Shown: positions 18,845 through 28,897, counted from the first letter of the stretch. The stretch: 64,000 nt of DNA from Draconibacterium mangrovi (GCF_010586825.1 NZ_JAAAGB010000001.1:1240001-1304000), one strand, 5' to 3'. Numbers and translations are program-made. The notes: generated by a model not told the origin, from the letters alone.

Positions 18845-20026
18845 TTGGACATTTATCTTAAACGACGACGGGGGAAAATTTTACTGCTCATCTTTGCTGT
18901 TCTTATCGGAGTAGCATCAATGCTGTACACCAACTGGCTAACCAAAAAAATGGCCAATGAAGAACGTAACAAGGTTGAAATCTGGGCCGATGCGATAAAG
19001 GGAATCAATAATGCTACCATCGAAATCACCACTCCTGAAATGGCTCAGCTTCAGACACGCTATCTTCAGTTTTTGGGTATGGTTAGCGAGAAAAACACAA
19101 CTATTCCCATCCTGATATTAAACCCTGACGGAACTTTTAATACCGACCGAAATATTGCCTACCGCATAGACCGAAAAGAAGAAGTACTGCAACGCGAACT
19201 AAAAAAAATGCAGGATTATGCGGCACCAATCCCAATCGATCTAGGCGACGACTATAAACTGATGTTGTACTACCGCGAATCAACAATTCTGCGAAATCTA
19301 CAGTTGTATCCGGTTATACAGCTCGCGGTAATAATGATATTTATTCTGGTTGCCTATTTTGCATTTGTGGCTACCAACCGTGCCGAACAAAACCAGGTAT
19401 GGGTGGGCATGTCGAAAGAAACAGCGCACCAACTGGGCACTCCTATTTCGTCGCTAATGGCATGGATTGAACTGCTAAAATTGAAAGATGTTGATCCAAA
19501 TCTGATTAAAGAACTGGAGCAGGATACTTCGCGACTGGAACGCATTACCGAACGTTTTTCCAAGATCGGATCAAAACCGGAATTGCTGCGCGTTAACCTC
19601 ATCGAAGTACTAAATTCGACGGTTTCATACCTGAAACGACGTTCGTCGGATAAGGTAAAATTCGAATTGAATTACGACACCAACGCCTACATTGAAACAC
19701 CGCTAAATGCAGCTCTGTTCTCGTGGGTTATTGAAAATTTATGCAAAAATGCCATCGATGCAATGAGCAATCACGGTACCATCACAATTCAGGTAAAAGA
19801 AAAAGAAAAGCAGGTAAATATTGACCTTACCGACACTGGTTGCGGTATTTCTAAAAATCATCAGAAATCAATTTTCCATCCCGGGTTCTCAACCAAAAAA
19901 CGTGGATGGGGATTAGGCCTATCGTTGGCCAAACGCATTATTGAAATATACCACAGCGGCAAAATTTTCATCAAATCGTCGGAAATGGGAAAAGGAACAA
20001 CTTTTGGAATTATTCTGTACAAATAA
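18845..20026 (+). CDS. Sensor histidine kinase, membrane-bound
   Basis: 393 residues from a TTG start. A stop codon lies just upstream in frame (18,830), and no ATG precedes the first helix, so TTG is the only reasonable start. Helix 1 is at about 11-30 and helix 2 at about 154-175, with a periplasmic segment between. The H-box is KETAHQLGTPISSL with phosphoacceptor H195. The N-box is ENLCKNAIDAM, the G1 box DTGCGI and the G2 box RGWGLGLSLAKRIIE. There is no HAMP, PAS or receiver domain visible, and no response regulator next to it. HQLGTP is the H-box variant common in Bacteroidota kinases. Signal and partner are unknown. Confidence 0.92.
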   Translation: MDIYLKRRRGKILLLIFAVLIGVASMLYTNWLTKKMANEERNKVEIWADAIKGINNATIEITTPEMAQLQTRYLQFLGMVSEKNTTIPILILNPDGTFNTDRNIAYRIDRKEEVLQRELKKMQDYAAPIPIDLGDDYKLMLYYRESTILRNLQLYPVIQLAVIMIFILVAYFAFVATNRAEQNQVWVGMSKETAHQLGTPISSLMAWIELLKLKDVDPNLIKELEQDTSRLERITERFSKIGSKPELLRVNLIEVLNSTVSYLKRRSSDKVKFELNYDTNAYIETPLNAALFSWVIENLCKNAIDAMSNHGTITIQVKEKEKQVNIDLTDTGCGISKNHQKSIFHPGFSTKKRGWGLGLSLAKRIIEIYHSGKIFIKSSEMGKGTTFGIILYK

Positions 20027-20166
20027 AGCAAAATCAAAATGAGCATCCCCACAGTGTTTGATCACCGAACTTAGCACTCATGCAAATGGCTCAGGTTTAA
20101 CTAATTTGATTTGGAAAGATTTTTGAAATAATTCAACGATTTCTTTAACTGTTAATAAAAAATTTA

Positions 20167-20174
20167 TACTTTTG
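20167..20174 (+). promoter_or_regulatory. Bacteroidota -7 box, yceD-rpmF
   Basis: TACTTTTG, an exact TAnnTTTG match, ending 20 bases before the GTG at 20,194. The AT-rich stretch with TTTCTTTAACTG upstream is typical of ribosomal-protein promoters in this phylum. Confidence 0.6.
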
Positions 20175-20193
20175 CATCCACTTTTTTGGAATC

Positions 20194-20736
20194 GTGAGCT
20201 TGAAAAGCAAATATAATATTGAGTTTAAAGGTCTTAAAGAAGGCCTGCACGATTACCAATTTGAGGTAAACGACAAGTTCTTTGAGCATTTTGAGGAGAG
20301 TCTGGTTGACAACGGGGAAGTTAGCGTAAAAGTTAAACTTGAAAAACGAAGTGCATTTCTGAGATTAAGCTTTGCACTCGAAGGATGGTTAGAGCTTGTA
20401 TGCGACCGCTGTCTCGACAGCTACCAGCAGGACGTGTCTTTAGAAACCGAATTATTTGTAAAATTTGGAGAAGAAGATGAGTTTGAAGAAGGCGACAATG
20501 TTATTTGGGTTTTACCCGAAGAACACGCCATCAGCCTGGCTCAAATTATATACGAATACGTTACACTGAGTATTCCGTTGCGGCATGTTCATCCGGATGA
20601 AGGCGGAGAAAACAGCTGTAACCAGGAAATGATTGACAGATTAAACAATATTACACAGTTCGAAGCGGACGACGATGAAGAAGAAGAAATTGATCCGCGC
20701 TGGGCTGCATTAAAAAATTTAAAAAATAATAATTAA
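20194..20736 (+). CDS. YceD/DUF177 family protein
   Basis: 180 residues from a GTG start placed 20 bases after a good -7 box. The central CDRCLDSY stretch is the family's conserved CxxC segment, and the C-terminal part is strongly acidic (DDDEEEEIDPRWAALKNL) ending with the typical WAAL motif. DUF177 proteins are nearly always encoded just before rpmF and are linked to 23S rRNA accumulation and ribosome assembly. Here rpmF follows after 12 bases, which confirms the identity. The exact biochemical role is not settled. Confidence 0.92.
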   Translation: MSLKSKYNIEFKGLKEGLHDYQFEVNDKFFEHFEESLVDNGEVSVKVKLEKRSAFLRLSFALEGWLELVCDRCLDSYQQDVSLETELFVKFGEEDEFEEGDNVIWVLPEEHAISLAQIIYEYVTLSIPLRHVHPDEGGENSCNQEMIDRLNNITQFEADDDEEEEIDPRWAALKNLKNNN

Positions 20737-20748
20737 AAATACATAACA

Positions 20749-20934
20749 ATGGCACATCCAAAGCATAAAACATCGAAAGCTAGAAGGGATAAAAGACGTA
20801 CCCATTACAAAGCAGTTGCCCCTACTCTGGCGACTTGCTCAAACTGTGGAACAACTGTAAAATACCACACAGTATGTCCTGAATGTGGTTACTACAGAGG
20901 AAAACAAGTAATTGAAAAAGAAATTGCATTATAG
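20749..20934 (+). CDS. rpmF: 50S ribosomal protein L32
   Basis: 61 residues, starting MAHPKHKTSKARRDKRRTHY. A zinc finger of the C-type follows: CSNC near 30-33 and CPEC near 43-46. This is the zinc-binding (C+) form of L32. It is part of the large subunit near the peptidyl-transferase region and is co-transcribed with the yceD gene. A strong terminator follows at 20,971. Confidence 0.97.
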   Translation: MAHPKHKTSKARRDKRRTHYKAVAPTLATCSNCGTTVKYHTVCPECGYYRGKQVIEKEIAL

Positions 20935-20970
20935 TTAAATAAGCATCCGGAGTCTCCGGATTTAACTAAC

Positions 20971-21008
20971 AAAAATCCATCTTTGGCAAGTTCCGAAGAT
21001 GGATTTTT
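20971..21008 (+). terminator. Intrinsic terminator after rpmF
   Basis: A 13-bp perfect stem (AAAAATCCATCTT with AAGATGGATTTTT) around a 12-base loop, ending in a T-run. A smaller hairpin, ATCCGGA-GTC-TCCGGAT at 20,944-20,960, precedes it. Together they separate yceD-rpmF from fabH. Confidence 0.85.
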
Positions 21009-21211
21009 TGTGAACACCCACTCGCATTTCATATTTTCTGATTTTTCGAACGATGTTATAAATTGTTCTGCCATAAAGAACATTTTTTCACCTTCCCACA
21101 CCATATCTGTTGGCATTTCTTTGCTGTCTCCTGTAAATCACTCTACATTTAACCCCGGTAAAAAAAGACCAGAACTTTTATTTTCAGTAAACAAAAATTA
21201 GTATTTGAACA

Positions 21212-22210
21212 ATGGCTAACATCAGGGCAGCAATTACAGGAGTTGGAGCCTATCTTCCGGAATACCGGTTAACAAACGAGGAAATCAGCAAGATGGTTGA
21301 CACTACAGACGAGTGGATCATGCAACGAATCGGGATCAAAGAGCGAAGGATTTTAAAGGAAGAAGGAAAAGCAACCAGTGACATGGGAGCAAAGGCAGTG
21401 GAGAATTTGCTGGAAAAAACCGGCACATCGCCCGAAGAAGTTGATATGTTGATTTGTGCAACAATTACACCCGACATGAATCTTCCGGCAACAGCCAATA
21501 TTATTGCTCACAAAACAAATATTCACAACGCCTGGAGTTTCGATTTAAATGCAGCATGCTCAGGATTTATTTTTTCTCTGTCAACTGCAACACAATTTAT
21601 CGAATCGGGCCGCTATAAAAAAGTAGTAATAGTTGCTGCCGAAAAAATGTCGTCAATTATTAATTACGAGGATCGCACTACCTGCCCGCTTTTTGGCGAT
21701 GGTGCAGCTGCCGTATTGGTTGAACCAAGTACCGAAGATGTTGGTGTTATCGACTACATTAACCGCGTTGATGGTTTGGGACGCCACCACCTGCACATTA
21801 AAGCCGGCGGATCGTTAAAACCGGCCTCGGAGGAAACCGTAAAAAACAAAGAACACTATTTATACCAGGAAGGACAAGCTGTTTTTAAAGCTGCCGTATC
21901 GAGTATGGCCGACGTGGCAGTTGAAATTATGGAAAAACACAACATCAGTTCCGAAGATGTTGCGTGGCTTGTTCCGCACCAGGCCAACATGCGTATTATC
22001 GAAGCTACTGCCCGCCGAATGGGAATAAGCAAAAAGCAGGTAATGATCAATATACGTAAATACGGGAATACAACAGCAGCTACCATTCCGCTTTGTTTGT
22101 GGGATTACGAAAAGCAACTGAAAAAAGGCGACAACATTATTCTCGCTGCTTTTGGTGCCGGATTTACCTGGGGAAGCACTTATTTAAAATGGGCTTACGA
22201 TCCGAAATAA
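21212..22210 (+). CDS. fabH: 3-oxoacyl-ACP synthase III
   Basis: 332 residues, standard length. The catalytic triad is visible: C116 in [12 protein letters not shown]256 in VPHQANMR and N286 in KYGNTTAA. The N-terminus has [18 protein letters not shown] and the [14 protein letters not shown] segment. It condenses acetyl-CoA with malonyl-ACP to start fatty acid synthesis. In many relatives plsX lies between rpmF and fabH; here only a terminator and about 200 non-coding bases do. The gene has its own transcription start, possibly directly before the ATG (TA-nnn-TTTG at 21,199-21,207). Confidence 0.96.
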   Translation: MANIRAAITGVGAYLPEYRLTNEEISKMVDTTDEWIMQRIGIKERRILKEEGKATSDMGAKAVENLLEKTGTSPEEVDMLICATITPDMNLPATANIIAHKTNIHNAWSFDLNAACSGFIFSLSTATQFIESGRYKKVVIVAAEKMSSIINYEDRTTCPLFGDGAAAVLVEPSTEDVGVIDYINRVDGLGRHHLHIKAGGSLKPASEETVKNKEHYLYQEGQAVFKAAVSSMADVAVEIMEKHNISSEDVAWLVPHQANMRIIEATARRMGISKKQVMINIRKYGNTTAATIPLCLWDYEKQLKKGDNIILAAFGAGFTWGSTYLKWAYDPK

Positions 22211-22267
22211 GAGCGTACAATAGAAGTAAAATTTTGCCGTTCTGTTTTTGTGATTCTAAATCATTTT

Positions 22268-22298
22268 TTTGCTGAAGATTCATTTTGTTGTATATTCA
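22268..22298 (+). promoter_or_regulatory. Possible promoter, bactofilin-ATP synthase operon
   Basis: TTTG at 22,268-22,271, then 19 bases, then TATATTCA. Spacing fits a -33/-7 pair but the -7 box has two mismatches to TAnnTTTG. Confidence 0.3.
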
Positions 22299-22337
22299 GG
22301 CACCCAATTATTAAGGACAGTTAAGAAGTAATAAACC

Positions 22338-22760
22338 ATGGCAAAACAAAACACAAGAACGTTTGGCGAAACCCCCGATCAAGCGATTAACATTCTAGGT
22401 GAAGGAACACTCATTAAAGGCGACATTTTGGCAAGTAGCGACATTCGCATTGATGGGCAACTGGTTGGTAACCTGGAAGCAAAAGGCAGAGTTGTTATTG
22501 GTCCAAAAGGCAATATCGAGGGCACGGTAAAATGCAATAACGTTGAGATCGCCGGTTTTATTAAAGGCAAAGTTACCGTTGATGAGCTTTTGAATATGAA
22601 AGCCTCGGCAAAAATTGAAGGTGATATTATTGCCGGGAAACTGGCCGTTGAACCCGGTGCAACTTTTACCGGCACATGCGCGATGGGAGGAGCCAGTGCA
22701 GTAAGTGCTCCTGCAAAAGAAGATGCAAAAGAAAAAACCTTATACAACCAAAAAAACTAA
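22338..22760 (+). CDS. Bactofilin (polymer-forming cytoskeletal protein)
   Basis: 140 residues. The middle, about 18-120, is a regular right-handed beta-helix of the bactofilin (DUF583) type with repeating G-x-hydrophobic units. Examples are LIKGDILASSDIRIDGQLVGNLEAKGRVVIG and GNIEGTVKCNNVEIAGFIKG. Short disordered tails flank it, as expected. Bactofilins self-assemble into membrane-associated filaments that place cell-wall or envelope proteins. It is the first gene of a run into the ATP synthase genes, and its 3' end overlaps the next gene. Confidence 0.93.
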   Translation: MAKQNTRTFGETPDQAINILGEGTLIKGDILASSDIRIDGQLVGNLEAKGRVVIGPKGNIEGTVKCNNVEIAGFIKGKVTVDELLNMKASAKIEGDIIAGKLAVEPGATFTGTCAMGGASAVSAPAKEDAKEKTLYNQKN

Positions 22761-22968
22761 TTCGTTTATTCGATACTCGAGCCTCGGTTTCGAGATGATG
22801 GCCATTATCGGAGGATTTACTCTTCTGGGCTACAAAATCGACCAATGGATGAATAACGAGTTTAAAGGTTTTACCCTTGCGCTGGTTATATTGGGTGTAA
22901 TTGTATCCATTATTTATGGTATAAAAAGCCTGCTGAAACCGGATAACAAATCGAAAAAAACGAAATAG
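22723..22968 (+). CDS. AtpZ/AtpI-family membrane protein
   Basis: 81 residues from the ATG at 22,723 (MQKKKPY). The frame could open at a GTG at 22,705, but that would add only six residues and lengthen the overlap with bactofilin. Two membrane helices span about 22-42 and 49-70, with FEMMAIIGGFTLLGYKIDQW typical of AtpZ/AtpI (the small proteins encoded before the ATP synthase F0 genes). Relatives help assemble the c-ring or carry Mg/Ca. It overlaps bactofilin by 38 bases and the next gene starts three bases after its stop codon. Confidence 0.82.
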   Translation: MQKKKPYTTKKTNSFIRYSSLGFEMMAIIGGFTLLGYKIDQWMNNEFKGFTLALVILGVIVSIIYGIKSLLKPDNKSKKTK

Positions 22969-22971
22969 TAA

Positions 22972-23352
22972 ATGAAAGCTTTCATTGTAAAACTTACCAC
23001 GATAACTATAGCCATTGCCGTAATTGGCTGGTTGGTATTTTCACTGGCGTTCCCCGAATACTACCTGCCGGTACTTCCCTTTTTGTTGCTTTTCTTTTAT
23101 TTGGCTACAATGGGCATTTATGCTTACCAGCTTAAAATGGCCAAAAAAGATATCGGGAAATTTACACGCAGCAATATGCTCATCACCTTTTTTAAACTTG
23201 TTTTGTACTCGGTGGTAGCCGTTGTTTACATTGCTATCGATAACGAAAATGCCATCCCGTTCGTTATCTGTTTAATGTTGTTATACCTGATTTTCACCTT
23301 TTTTGAAGTTACGGAGATTACCAGAATTACAAAATCGACAGCTAAAAAATAA
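22972..23352 (+). CDS. Four-helix membrane protein of the ATP synthase operon
   Basis: 126 residues with four hydrophobic helices at about 7-25, 31-50, 65-87 and 92-112, and a basic C-terminus. It sits exactly where a second AtpI-like protein is found before atpB in Bacteroidota. I recognise no catalytic motif. A role in F0 assembly is inferred from position and size only. Confidence 0.75.
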   Translation: MKAFIVKLTTITIAIAVIGWLVFSLAFPEYYLPVLPFLLLFFYLATMGIYAYQLKMAKKDIGKFTRSNMLITFFKLVLYSVVAVVYIAIDNENAIPFVICLMLLYLIFTFFEVTEITRITKSTAKK

Positions 23353-23451
23353 ACCTTCACTTCTTCCCCCTTCTCCTAAAAACAGGTTTTTAAACATTGT
23401 TAATTATCAAATGAAAAATGTCAATTTCCATTCACGGACCAAAAAATCTTA

Positions 23452-23459
23452 TAAATTTG
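23452..23459 (+). promoter_or_regulatory. Possible internal promoter before atpB
   Basis: TAAATTTG, an exact TAnnTTTG match in the 217-base gap before the preferred atpB start. It would let the structural ATP synthase genes be transcribed apart from bactofilin. Confidence 0.45.
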
Positions 23460-23569
23460 TGAACCTTAGAACAGAATTTTCGTTTTAACAACCTGACAAA
23501 ATTCTTATCGAGAAGTGTTTGTTTATAATGTTTACAGACAAGTTAAAACAAAGAAAAACTGAATTAACC

Positions 23570-24724
23570 ATGCTTAAGCTTACTAAAGCCGTCTTTATAT
23601 TCTTTGCCTTTTCGTTATTAAGTTATGGCCAGCTTCAGGCTCAACACGGGCACGAGGAAGAAAAGATACTCGCAACAGAAAGTCATTCAGAAGAAATCGA
23701 AGCACATGCTTCAGATGCACACGCTGAAGAAGGATTTAACGCCGGAGAATTTGTGATCGACCACGTTTCCGATTCATACGACTGGCACATTACATCGTTT
23801 GGCGATAAACACATTAGTATTCCGCTTCCGATAATTGTTTACAGCAAACAACCGGAATTACACGACGGACAAGCATTTCATGTTTTTATGTCGTCGAAAT
23901 TTCATCACGGACACAGTGCTTACAAAGGTTTCCGCATTGCGGAAAGCGAGGAATTTAAAGGCAAAGTAGTTGAGATGGATGCCGCAGGACACGAAATTGG
24001 AACACCCATCGATATTTCAATAACAAAAACAATTGCCGGTATTTTGGCATCGGTTGTTATTTTATTGTGGCTGGTTTTTGCAACAGCAAATTTGGCTAAA
24101 AAGAACAAAGGAAAAGCGCCAACAGGCGTGCAAAATGCCTTGGAACCGATTATCTTTTTTATTCGCGACGAAGTGGCAAAACCTGCCATTGGCGAACACA
24201 AATACGAAAAGTTCATGCCATTTCTATTAACCCTTTTCTTTTTTATCCTGATCAACAACTTCATGGGATTGATACCAATTCCGCCATTTGGAGCCAACGT
24301 TACAGGAAATATTGGGGTTACCATGGTACTGGCCTTATTCACTTTTGCAGTAACAACAATTAACGGTAACAAACATTACTGGAAAGAAATTTATAACCCG
24401 GATGTTCCGTGGTGGTTAAAATTCCCGATTCCCTTAATGCCTATCGTTGAACTTTCGGGTGTAATTACAAAACCATTTGTTCTGATGGTCCGACTCTTTG
24501 CCAACATGATGGCGGGTCACCTTATTGTAATGGTGTTTGTGAGCCTTATTTTTGTCTTCGGCAGCCTGTTTGGCCCGGCAGTTGGATTAGGCGCAAGTCC
24601 GATATCCATCCTGTTCTCGGTGTTCATTTTGCTGCTCGATGTTTTGGTATCATTTATTCAAGCGTATGTTTTTACTCTGTTGTCGGCACTCTATTTCGGA
24701 ATGGCGACCTCAGAACATCATTAA
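23570..24724 (+). CDS. atpB: ATP synthase F0 subunit a
   Basis: 384 residues from ATG 23,570. The frame opens at a TTG at 23,519, but the shorter form starts exactly at a signal-like segment (MLKLTKAVFIFFAFSLLSYG), so I prefer it. Next comes a His/Glu-rich exported segment of about 120 residues, unlike the short N-terminus of the E. coli protein; long exported N-termini are usual in Bacteroidota. The membrane part includes the conserved arginine of LMVRLFANMMAGHLI and the last helix SFIQAYVFTLLSALYFGMA. It forms the proton half-channels beside the c-ring. Confidence 0.95.
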   Translation: MLKLTKAVFIFFAFSLLSYGQLQAQHGHEEEKILATESHSEEIEAHASDAHAEEGFNAGEFVIDHVSDSYDWHITSFGDKHISIPLPIIVYSKQPELHDGQAFHVFMSSKFHHGHSAYKGFRIAESEEFKGKVVEMDAAGHEIGTPIDISITKTIAGILASVVILLWLVFATANLAKKNKGKAPTGVQNALEPIIFFIRDEVAKPAIGEHKYEKFMPFLLTLFFFILINNFMGLIPIPPFGANVTGNIGVTMVLALFTFAVTTINGNKHYWKEIYNPDVPWWLKFPIPLMPIVELSGVITKPFVLMVRLFANMMAGHLIVMVFVSLIFVFGSLFGPAVGLGASPISILFSVFILLLDVLVSFIQAYVFTLLSALYFGMATSEHH

Positions 24725-25006
<282 letters not shown>

Positions 25007-25072
25007 CAAAAAACTTTGGCAGCCATCCCGGGGATTGCCCGGGATGCCGTTGCCACTTTAAAATTTTAAATC

Positions 25073-25567
25073 ATGGGATTAGTAATGCCGAATCCGGGCA
25101 CCATTTTTTGGATGCTCATCATTTTTGGAGTCGTACTTTTTGTGTTGAAGAAGTTTGCATGGAAACCAATTCTTACCGCTTTAAAAGAGCGCGAAGATTC
25201 TATTGCAACCGCTTTAAACTCGGCCGAAGAGGCCAAGAAAGAAGTAGCCGGGCTAAAAGCCGATAATGAAAAAGTTATTGCTGAAGCACGCCGCGAAAGA
25301 GAAGCGATTCTGAAAGAGGCCAAAGAGTTAAAAGATAAAATTGTTGCCGAAGCCAAGGATAAAGCAGTTGAAGAAGCGCAAAAAACCATTGCCCAGGCAC
25401 GTCAGCAAATCGAAGCGGAAAAAACAGCTGCCATTAGCGAAATTAAAAAGCAAGTGGCCGAACTTTCGGTAAGTATTGCTGAAAAAGTGATTCGTAAAGA
25501 ATTAAGCAACAAGGGCGAACAGGAAAAAATGGTTGACGGATTAATCGACGACATCAAGCTGAATTAA
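25073..25567 (+). CDS. atpF: ATP synthase F0 subunit b
   Basis: 164 residues. One N-terminal membrane helix (about 8-26, [19 protein letters not shown]) is followed by a long, highly charged alpha-helical coiled coil rich in Ala, Glu and Lys. It forms the peripheral stalk that holds F1 to subunit a. It lies between atpE and atpH, as expected, with three bases to atpH. Confidence 0.95.
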   Translation: MGLVMPNPGTIFWMLIIFGVVLFVLKKFAWKPILTALKEREDSIATALNSAEEAKKEVAGLKADNEKVIAEARREREAILKEAKELKDKIVAEAKDKAVEEAQKTIAQARQQIEAEKTAAISEIKKQVAELSVSIAEKVIRKELSNKGEQEKMVDGLIDDIKLN

Positions 25568-25569
25568 GT

Positions 25570-26115
25570 ATGGACCAGAGCGCAATAACTGTACGATACG
25601 CCAAAGCTTTCTTTTCAACAGCCAAAGAGAAAAAACTGCTCGATAAGCTAAAAGCCGATATCCAGTTGGTAATGGATGTCTGCAAATCATCGGAAGATTT
25701 TATTCTTTTACTGGAAAGCCCTATCGTAAAATCATCAAAAAAGGCAGCCTTGTTAAAAAGTATTTTCGAAGGCAAAATTGAAGAGATCAGTCTTAACTTT
25801 TTATTGCTGATCGTTCAAAACAAACGCGAAGTATACATTCCGGGTATCTGCCGCAATTTTCTGGACTTAACACGTAAAGACCTCAATATTAAATCGGCAG
25901 TTCTTACAACAGCTTCTGAAGTTAATGCTTCAACACTTAAAAAGGTGGAAGAACTGTTGGGAAAAGAACTAAATGCTACTATTGAGTTATCGGCTCAGGT
26001 AAATCCCGAAATTCTGGGGGGTTTGGTATTGCGAATGGATGATAAACAGTATGATGCCAGCGTGGCAACCCAATTACGCAAGGTTAAACAAACCTTGTTA
26101 GAAACCGAATTATAA
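25570..26115 (+). CDS. atpH: ATP synthase F1 subunit delta
   Basis: 181 residues. The N-terminal helical domain begins ITVRYAKAFFSTAKEK, and the C-terminal domain contains VNPEILGGLVLRMDDKQYDASVATQLRKVK, the usual OSCP/delta signature. It joins the top of F1 to the b-stalk. It is tightly packed between atpF and atpA. Confidence 0.95.
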   Translation: MDQSAITVRYAKAFFSTAKEKKLLDKLKADIQLVMDVCKSSEDFILLLESPIVKSSKKAALLKSIFEGKIEEISLNFLLLIVQNKREVYIPGICRNFLDLTRKDLNIKSAVLTTASEVNASTLKKVEELLGKELNATIELSAQVNPEILGGLVLRMDDKQYDASVATQLRKVKQTLLETEL

Positions 26116-26145
26116 ACGATAGCGACAAGCAAAAAATAATAAAAG

Positions 26146-27723
26146 ATGGCTAATATAAAACCTGCTGAAGTATCTGAAATTCTAAAGCAACAACTCGAAG
26201 GATTTAAATCGGTAGCCGAACTGGAAGAAGTTGGTACCGTTCTGCAAGTCGGCGACGGCATTGCACGTATTTATGGACTTTCGAACGTGGAATCGAATGA
26301 GATGATTGAATTCGAAAACGGAATGAAAGGCATTGTATTGAACCTTGAAGAAGACAATGTTGGTGCTGTACTTTTAGGTCCTACAGAACAAATTAAAGAA
26401 GGCGATACCGTAAAACGTACACGTCGAATTGCTTCGATTAATGTTGGCGAAGGCTTGCTTGGCCGTGTGGTAAATACCATTGGTGAAGCCATTGACGGAA
26501 AAGGTGCAATAAGCGGCGAACTTTTCGAAATGCCTTTGGAAAGGAAAGCGCCGGGTGTAATTTTCCGTCAGCCGGTAAAAGAACCTTTGCAAACAGGATT
26601 AAAAGCGGTTGATGCGATGATTCCGATCGGCCGTGGTCAGCGTGAGTTGATTATTGGCGACCGTCAGACAGGAAAAACAGCAGTAGCCATCGATACCATT
26701 ATTAACCAACGCGAATTTTACGAACAGGGAAATCCGGTATACTGTATTTATGTGGCAGTAGGTCAGAAAGGATCTACCGTTGCAAACATTGCAGCAACGC
26801 TTGAAAAAGCAGGTGCAATGGCCTACTCGATAATTGTTATGGCGACTGCATCAGATCCGGCAGCATTGCAGTTTTATGCTCCGTATGCAGGTGCTGCTAT
26901 CGGCGAATATTTCCGCGATACCGGTCGTCATGCGTTAATTATTTACGATGATCTTTCGAAACAAGCTGTTTCGTATCGTGAGGTGTCGCTGTTGCTTCGT
27001 CGTCCACCGGGCCGTGAAGCTTATCCGGGTGATGTTTTCTATTTGCACTCGCGCCTGTTGGAACGTGCTGCAAAAATCATCGAATCGGATGAGATTGCAA
27101 AAAACATGAACGACTTACCGGAATGTTTGAAAGATAAAGTAAAAGGTGGTGGTTCATTAACCGCGCTTCCTATTATTGAAACACAGGCCGGCGACGTTTC
27201 TGCCTATATCCCAACCAACGTAATTTCAATTACCGACGGACAGATCTTCCTCGAGTCGAACCTGTTTAACTCAGGTATTCGTCCGGCGATTAACGTGGGT
27301 ATTTCGGTATCGCGTGTTGGTGGTAGTGCACAGATCAAATCGATGAAAAAGATCTCGGGTACATTAAAACTCGACCAGGCACAGTTCCGCGAACTGGAGG
27401 CGTTTTCTAAATTCGGTTCCGACCTTGATGCCGCTACGATGCGTGTACTTGATAAGGGACGTAAAAACGTGGAAATCCTGAAACAGGGACAATATTCTCC
27501 TGTAAAAGTTGAGCACCAGGCAGCTATTATTTATTGTGGAACCAACGAGTTGCTTCGTAGTGTACCAATCGATAAGGTGAAAGAGTTTGAAGCCGACTTC
27601 CTGGAAACAATGGAAATGTCGCACCGCCCGGTTCTTGATGAATTAAAAGCCGGTAAACTGACACCCGAAATTGAGGAGACAATTAGAAAAGTAGCTGCTG
27701 AAACGGCAGAGAAATATAAATAG
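26146..27723 (+). CDS. atpA: ATP synthase F1 subunit alpha
   Basis: 525 residues. The P-loop is GDRQTGKT at 171-178, followed by the Walker B stretch [12 protein letters not shown]. The alpha-type [14 protein letters not shown] segment and the C-terminal helical domain are also present. It is the non-catalytic nucleotide-binding subunit. It needs the beta subunit, which is not encoded in this window. Confidence 0.97.
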   Translation: MANIKPAEVSEILKQQLEGFKSVAELEEVGTVLQVGDGIARIYGLSNVESNEMIEFENGMKGIVLNLEEDNVGAVLLGPTEQIKEGDTVKRTRRIASINVGEGLLGRVVNTIGEAIDGKGAISGELFEMPLERKAPGVIFRQPVKEPLQTGLKAVDAMIPIGRGQRELIIGDRQTGKTAVAIDTIINQREFYEQGNPVYCIYVAVGQKGSTVANIAATLEKAGAMAYSIIVMATASDPAALQFYAPYAGAAIGEYFRDTGRHALIIYDDLSKQAVSYREVSLLLRRPPGREAYPGDVFYLHSRLLERAAKIIESDEIAKNMNDLPECLKDKVKGGGSLTALPIIETQAGDVSAYIPTNVISITDGQIFLESNLFNSGIRPAINVGISVSRVGGSAQIKSMKKISGTLKLDQAQFRELEAFSKFGSDLDAATMRVLDKGRKNVEILKQGQYSPVKVEHQAAIIYCGTNELLRSVPIDKVKEFEADFLETMEMSHRPVLDELKAGKLTPEIEETIRKVAAETAEKYK

Positions 27724-27799
27724 TAATTGAGCGAATGAGTAACTGAGTGATTGAGGATTCCTCATTTACTAAATTACTCAATAACACATTCACTAAAAA

Positions 27800-28675
27800 A
27801 TGGCTGGATTAAAAGAAATACGCACCCGAATAGCATCGGTAAAAACCACCCGACAGGTAACCAGTGCCATGAAAATGGTTTCGGCTGCCAAGTTAAAGAA
27901 AGCACAGGATGCCATTCTTCAGATCAGACCGTATGCAGAAAAACTGCACGAAATTCTTACTTCGTTGAGTGCCAGCCTCGAAAACGTTGAAGATTCGGTT
28001 TACACACAATCACGCGAGCCTAAAAAAGTGCTTCTGATTCTGGTATCATCAAACCGCGGTTTGTGCGGAGGTTTTAACAGCAATATCTCCAAGAAGGCGG
28101 TTGAGGTAGCCAACACAAAATATGCAAAACAATTGCAATTGGGCAACCTCGATTTTATGTGTATTGGAAAACAGGGAGCACGCCAGCTAAAACACCGTGG
28201 GTACAAAGTTGTAGCCGACGAAAATGAATTGTTCGACGCGCTTACTTTTGAAAACGTTTCGAGAGTTGCCGAAGAGTGTATGAAATCGTTTGCCGACAAA
28301 CATTACGACCGTATTGAACTAGTATACAACCAGTTTAAAAATGCTGCAATTCAGGTTCAGGCTGCCGAACAGTTTCTTCCGGTTGAAATGGAAGAAGGTG
28401 AAGATAATGGCAACTTCGATTTCATTTACGAACCATCGAAAGAGCATATAATACAGGAGCTTATTCCGCGTTCGTTAAAGATTCAGTTTTACAAAGCTTT
28501 ACTTGATTCGAATGCTGCCGAACACGGTGCCCGAATGACGGCTATGCATCAGGCAACTGATAATGCCACTGATCTTATCGGATCGCTTACTTTGGAATAC
28601 AACAAAGCACGTCAGGCATCTATTACGGGAGAAATTCTGGAAATTGTAAGTGGTGCCGAAGCATTAAACGGATAA
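27800..28675 (+). CDS. atpG: ATP synthase F1 subunit gamma
   Basis: 291 residues. The N-terminal coiled coil starts LKEIRTRIASVKTTRQVTSAMKMVSAAK, a nearly invariant gamma signature. The C-terminal helix has MTAMHQATDNATDLIGSLTLEYNKARQASITGEILEIV. The middle contains SSNRGLCGGFN. It is the rotating central shaft. It is the last gene of this ATP synthase block; a 76-base gap with short ACTGAGTGATTGAGG-type repeats separates it from atpA, and a strong terminator follows. Confidence 0.96.
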   Translation: MAGLKEIRTRIASVKTTRQVTSAMKMVSAAKLKKAQDAILQIRPYAEKLHEILTSLSASLENVEDSVYTQSREPKKVLLILVSSNRGLCGGFNSNISKKAVEVANTKYAKQLQLGNLDFMCIGKQGARQLKHRGYKVVADENELFDALTFENVSRVAEECMKSFADKHYDRIELVYNQFKNAAIQVQAAEQFLPVEMEEGEDNGNFDFIYEPSKEHIIQELIPRSLKIQFYKALLDSNAAEHGARMTAMHQATDNATDLIGSLTLEYNKARQASITGEILEIVSGAEALNG

Positions 28676-28696
28676 TTCGTTTTTATAAAAATATCG

Positions 28697-28732
28697 AAAA
28701 ACCGTTCTTTGAAGAAAGAGCGGTTTTTTTTT
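28697..28732 (+). terminator. Intrinsic terminator after atpG
   Basis: AAAAACCGTTCTTT, a GAAG loop, then AAAGAGCGG and a run of eight T. One G-T wobble pair lies in the stem. It ends the ATP synthase transcript before any atpD or atpC. Confidence 0.88.
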
Positions 28733-28761
28733 GAAAAAAAAATCAAAAAGATGCAATTTAA

Positions 28762-28826
28762 TAACCCCTCCTGACCTCGCCAAAGGGGAGGAAATATCAC
28801 CCTTCGGGCAATTATAGGGGGTCAGA
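28762..28826. repeat. CCCCTCCTGACC-type intergenic repeat
   Basis: ACCCCTCCTGACCTCGCC, then AAAGGGGAGG and, about 30 bases on, TAGGGGGTCAG. CTGACC at 28,771-28,776 pairs with GGTCAG at 28,820-28,825, and CCTCC pairs with GGAGG inside. From memory similar boxes are scattered between genes in many Bacteroidota; that needs a database check. Confidence 0.5.
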
Positions 28827-28897
28827 ATAAATTCGGTAATCAGAACTCAGGAACTTCCATTCCTGCATGCAATTTACACGAGTCATCGGTTTTTTTT

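Noticed and set aside
20983-21201. Small reading frame between rpmF and fabH
   Set aside because: It starts inside the terminator stem, has no family features and an unlikely composition.
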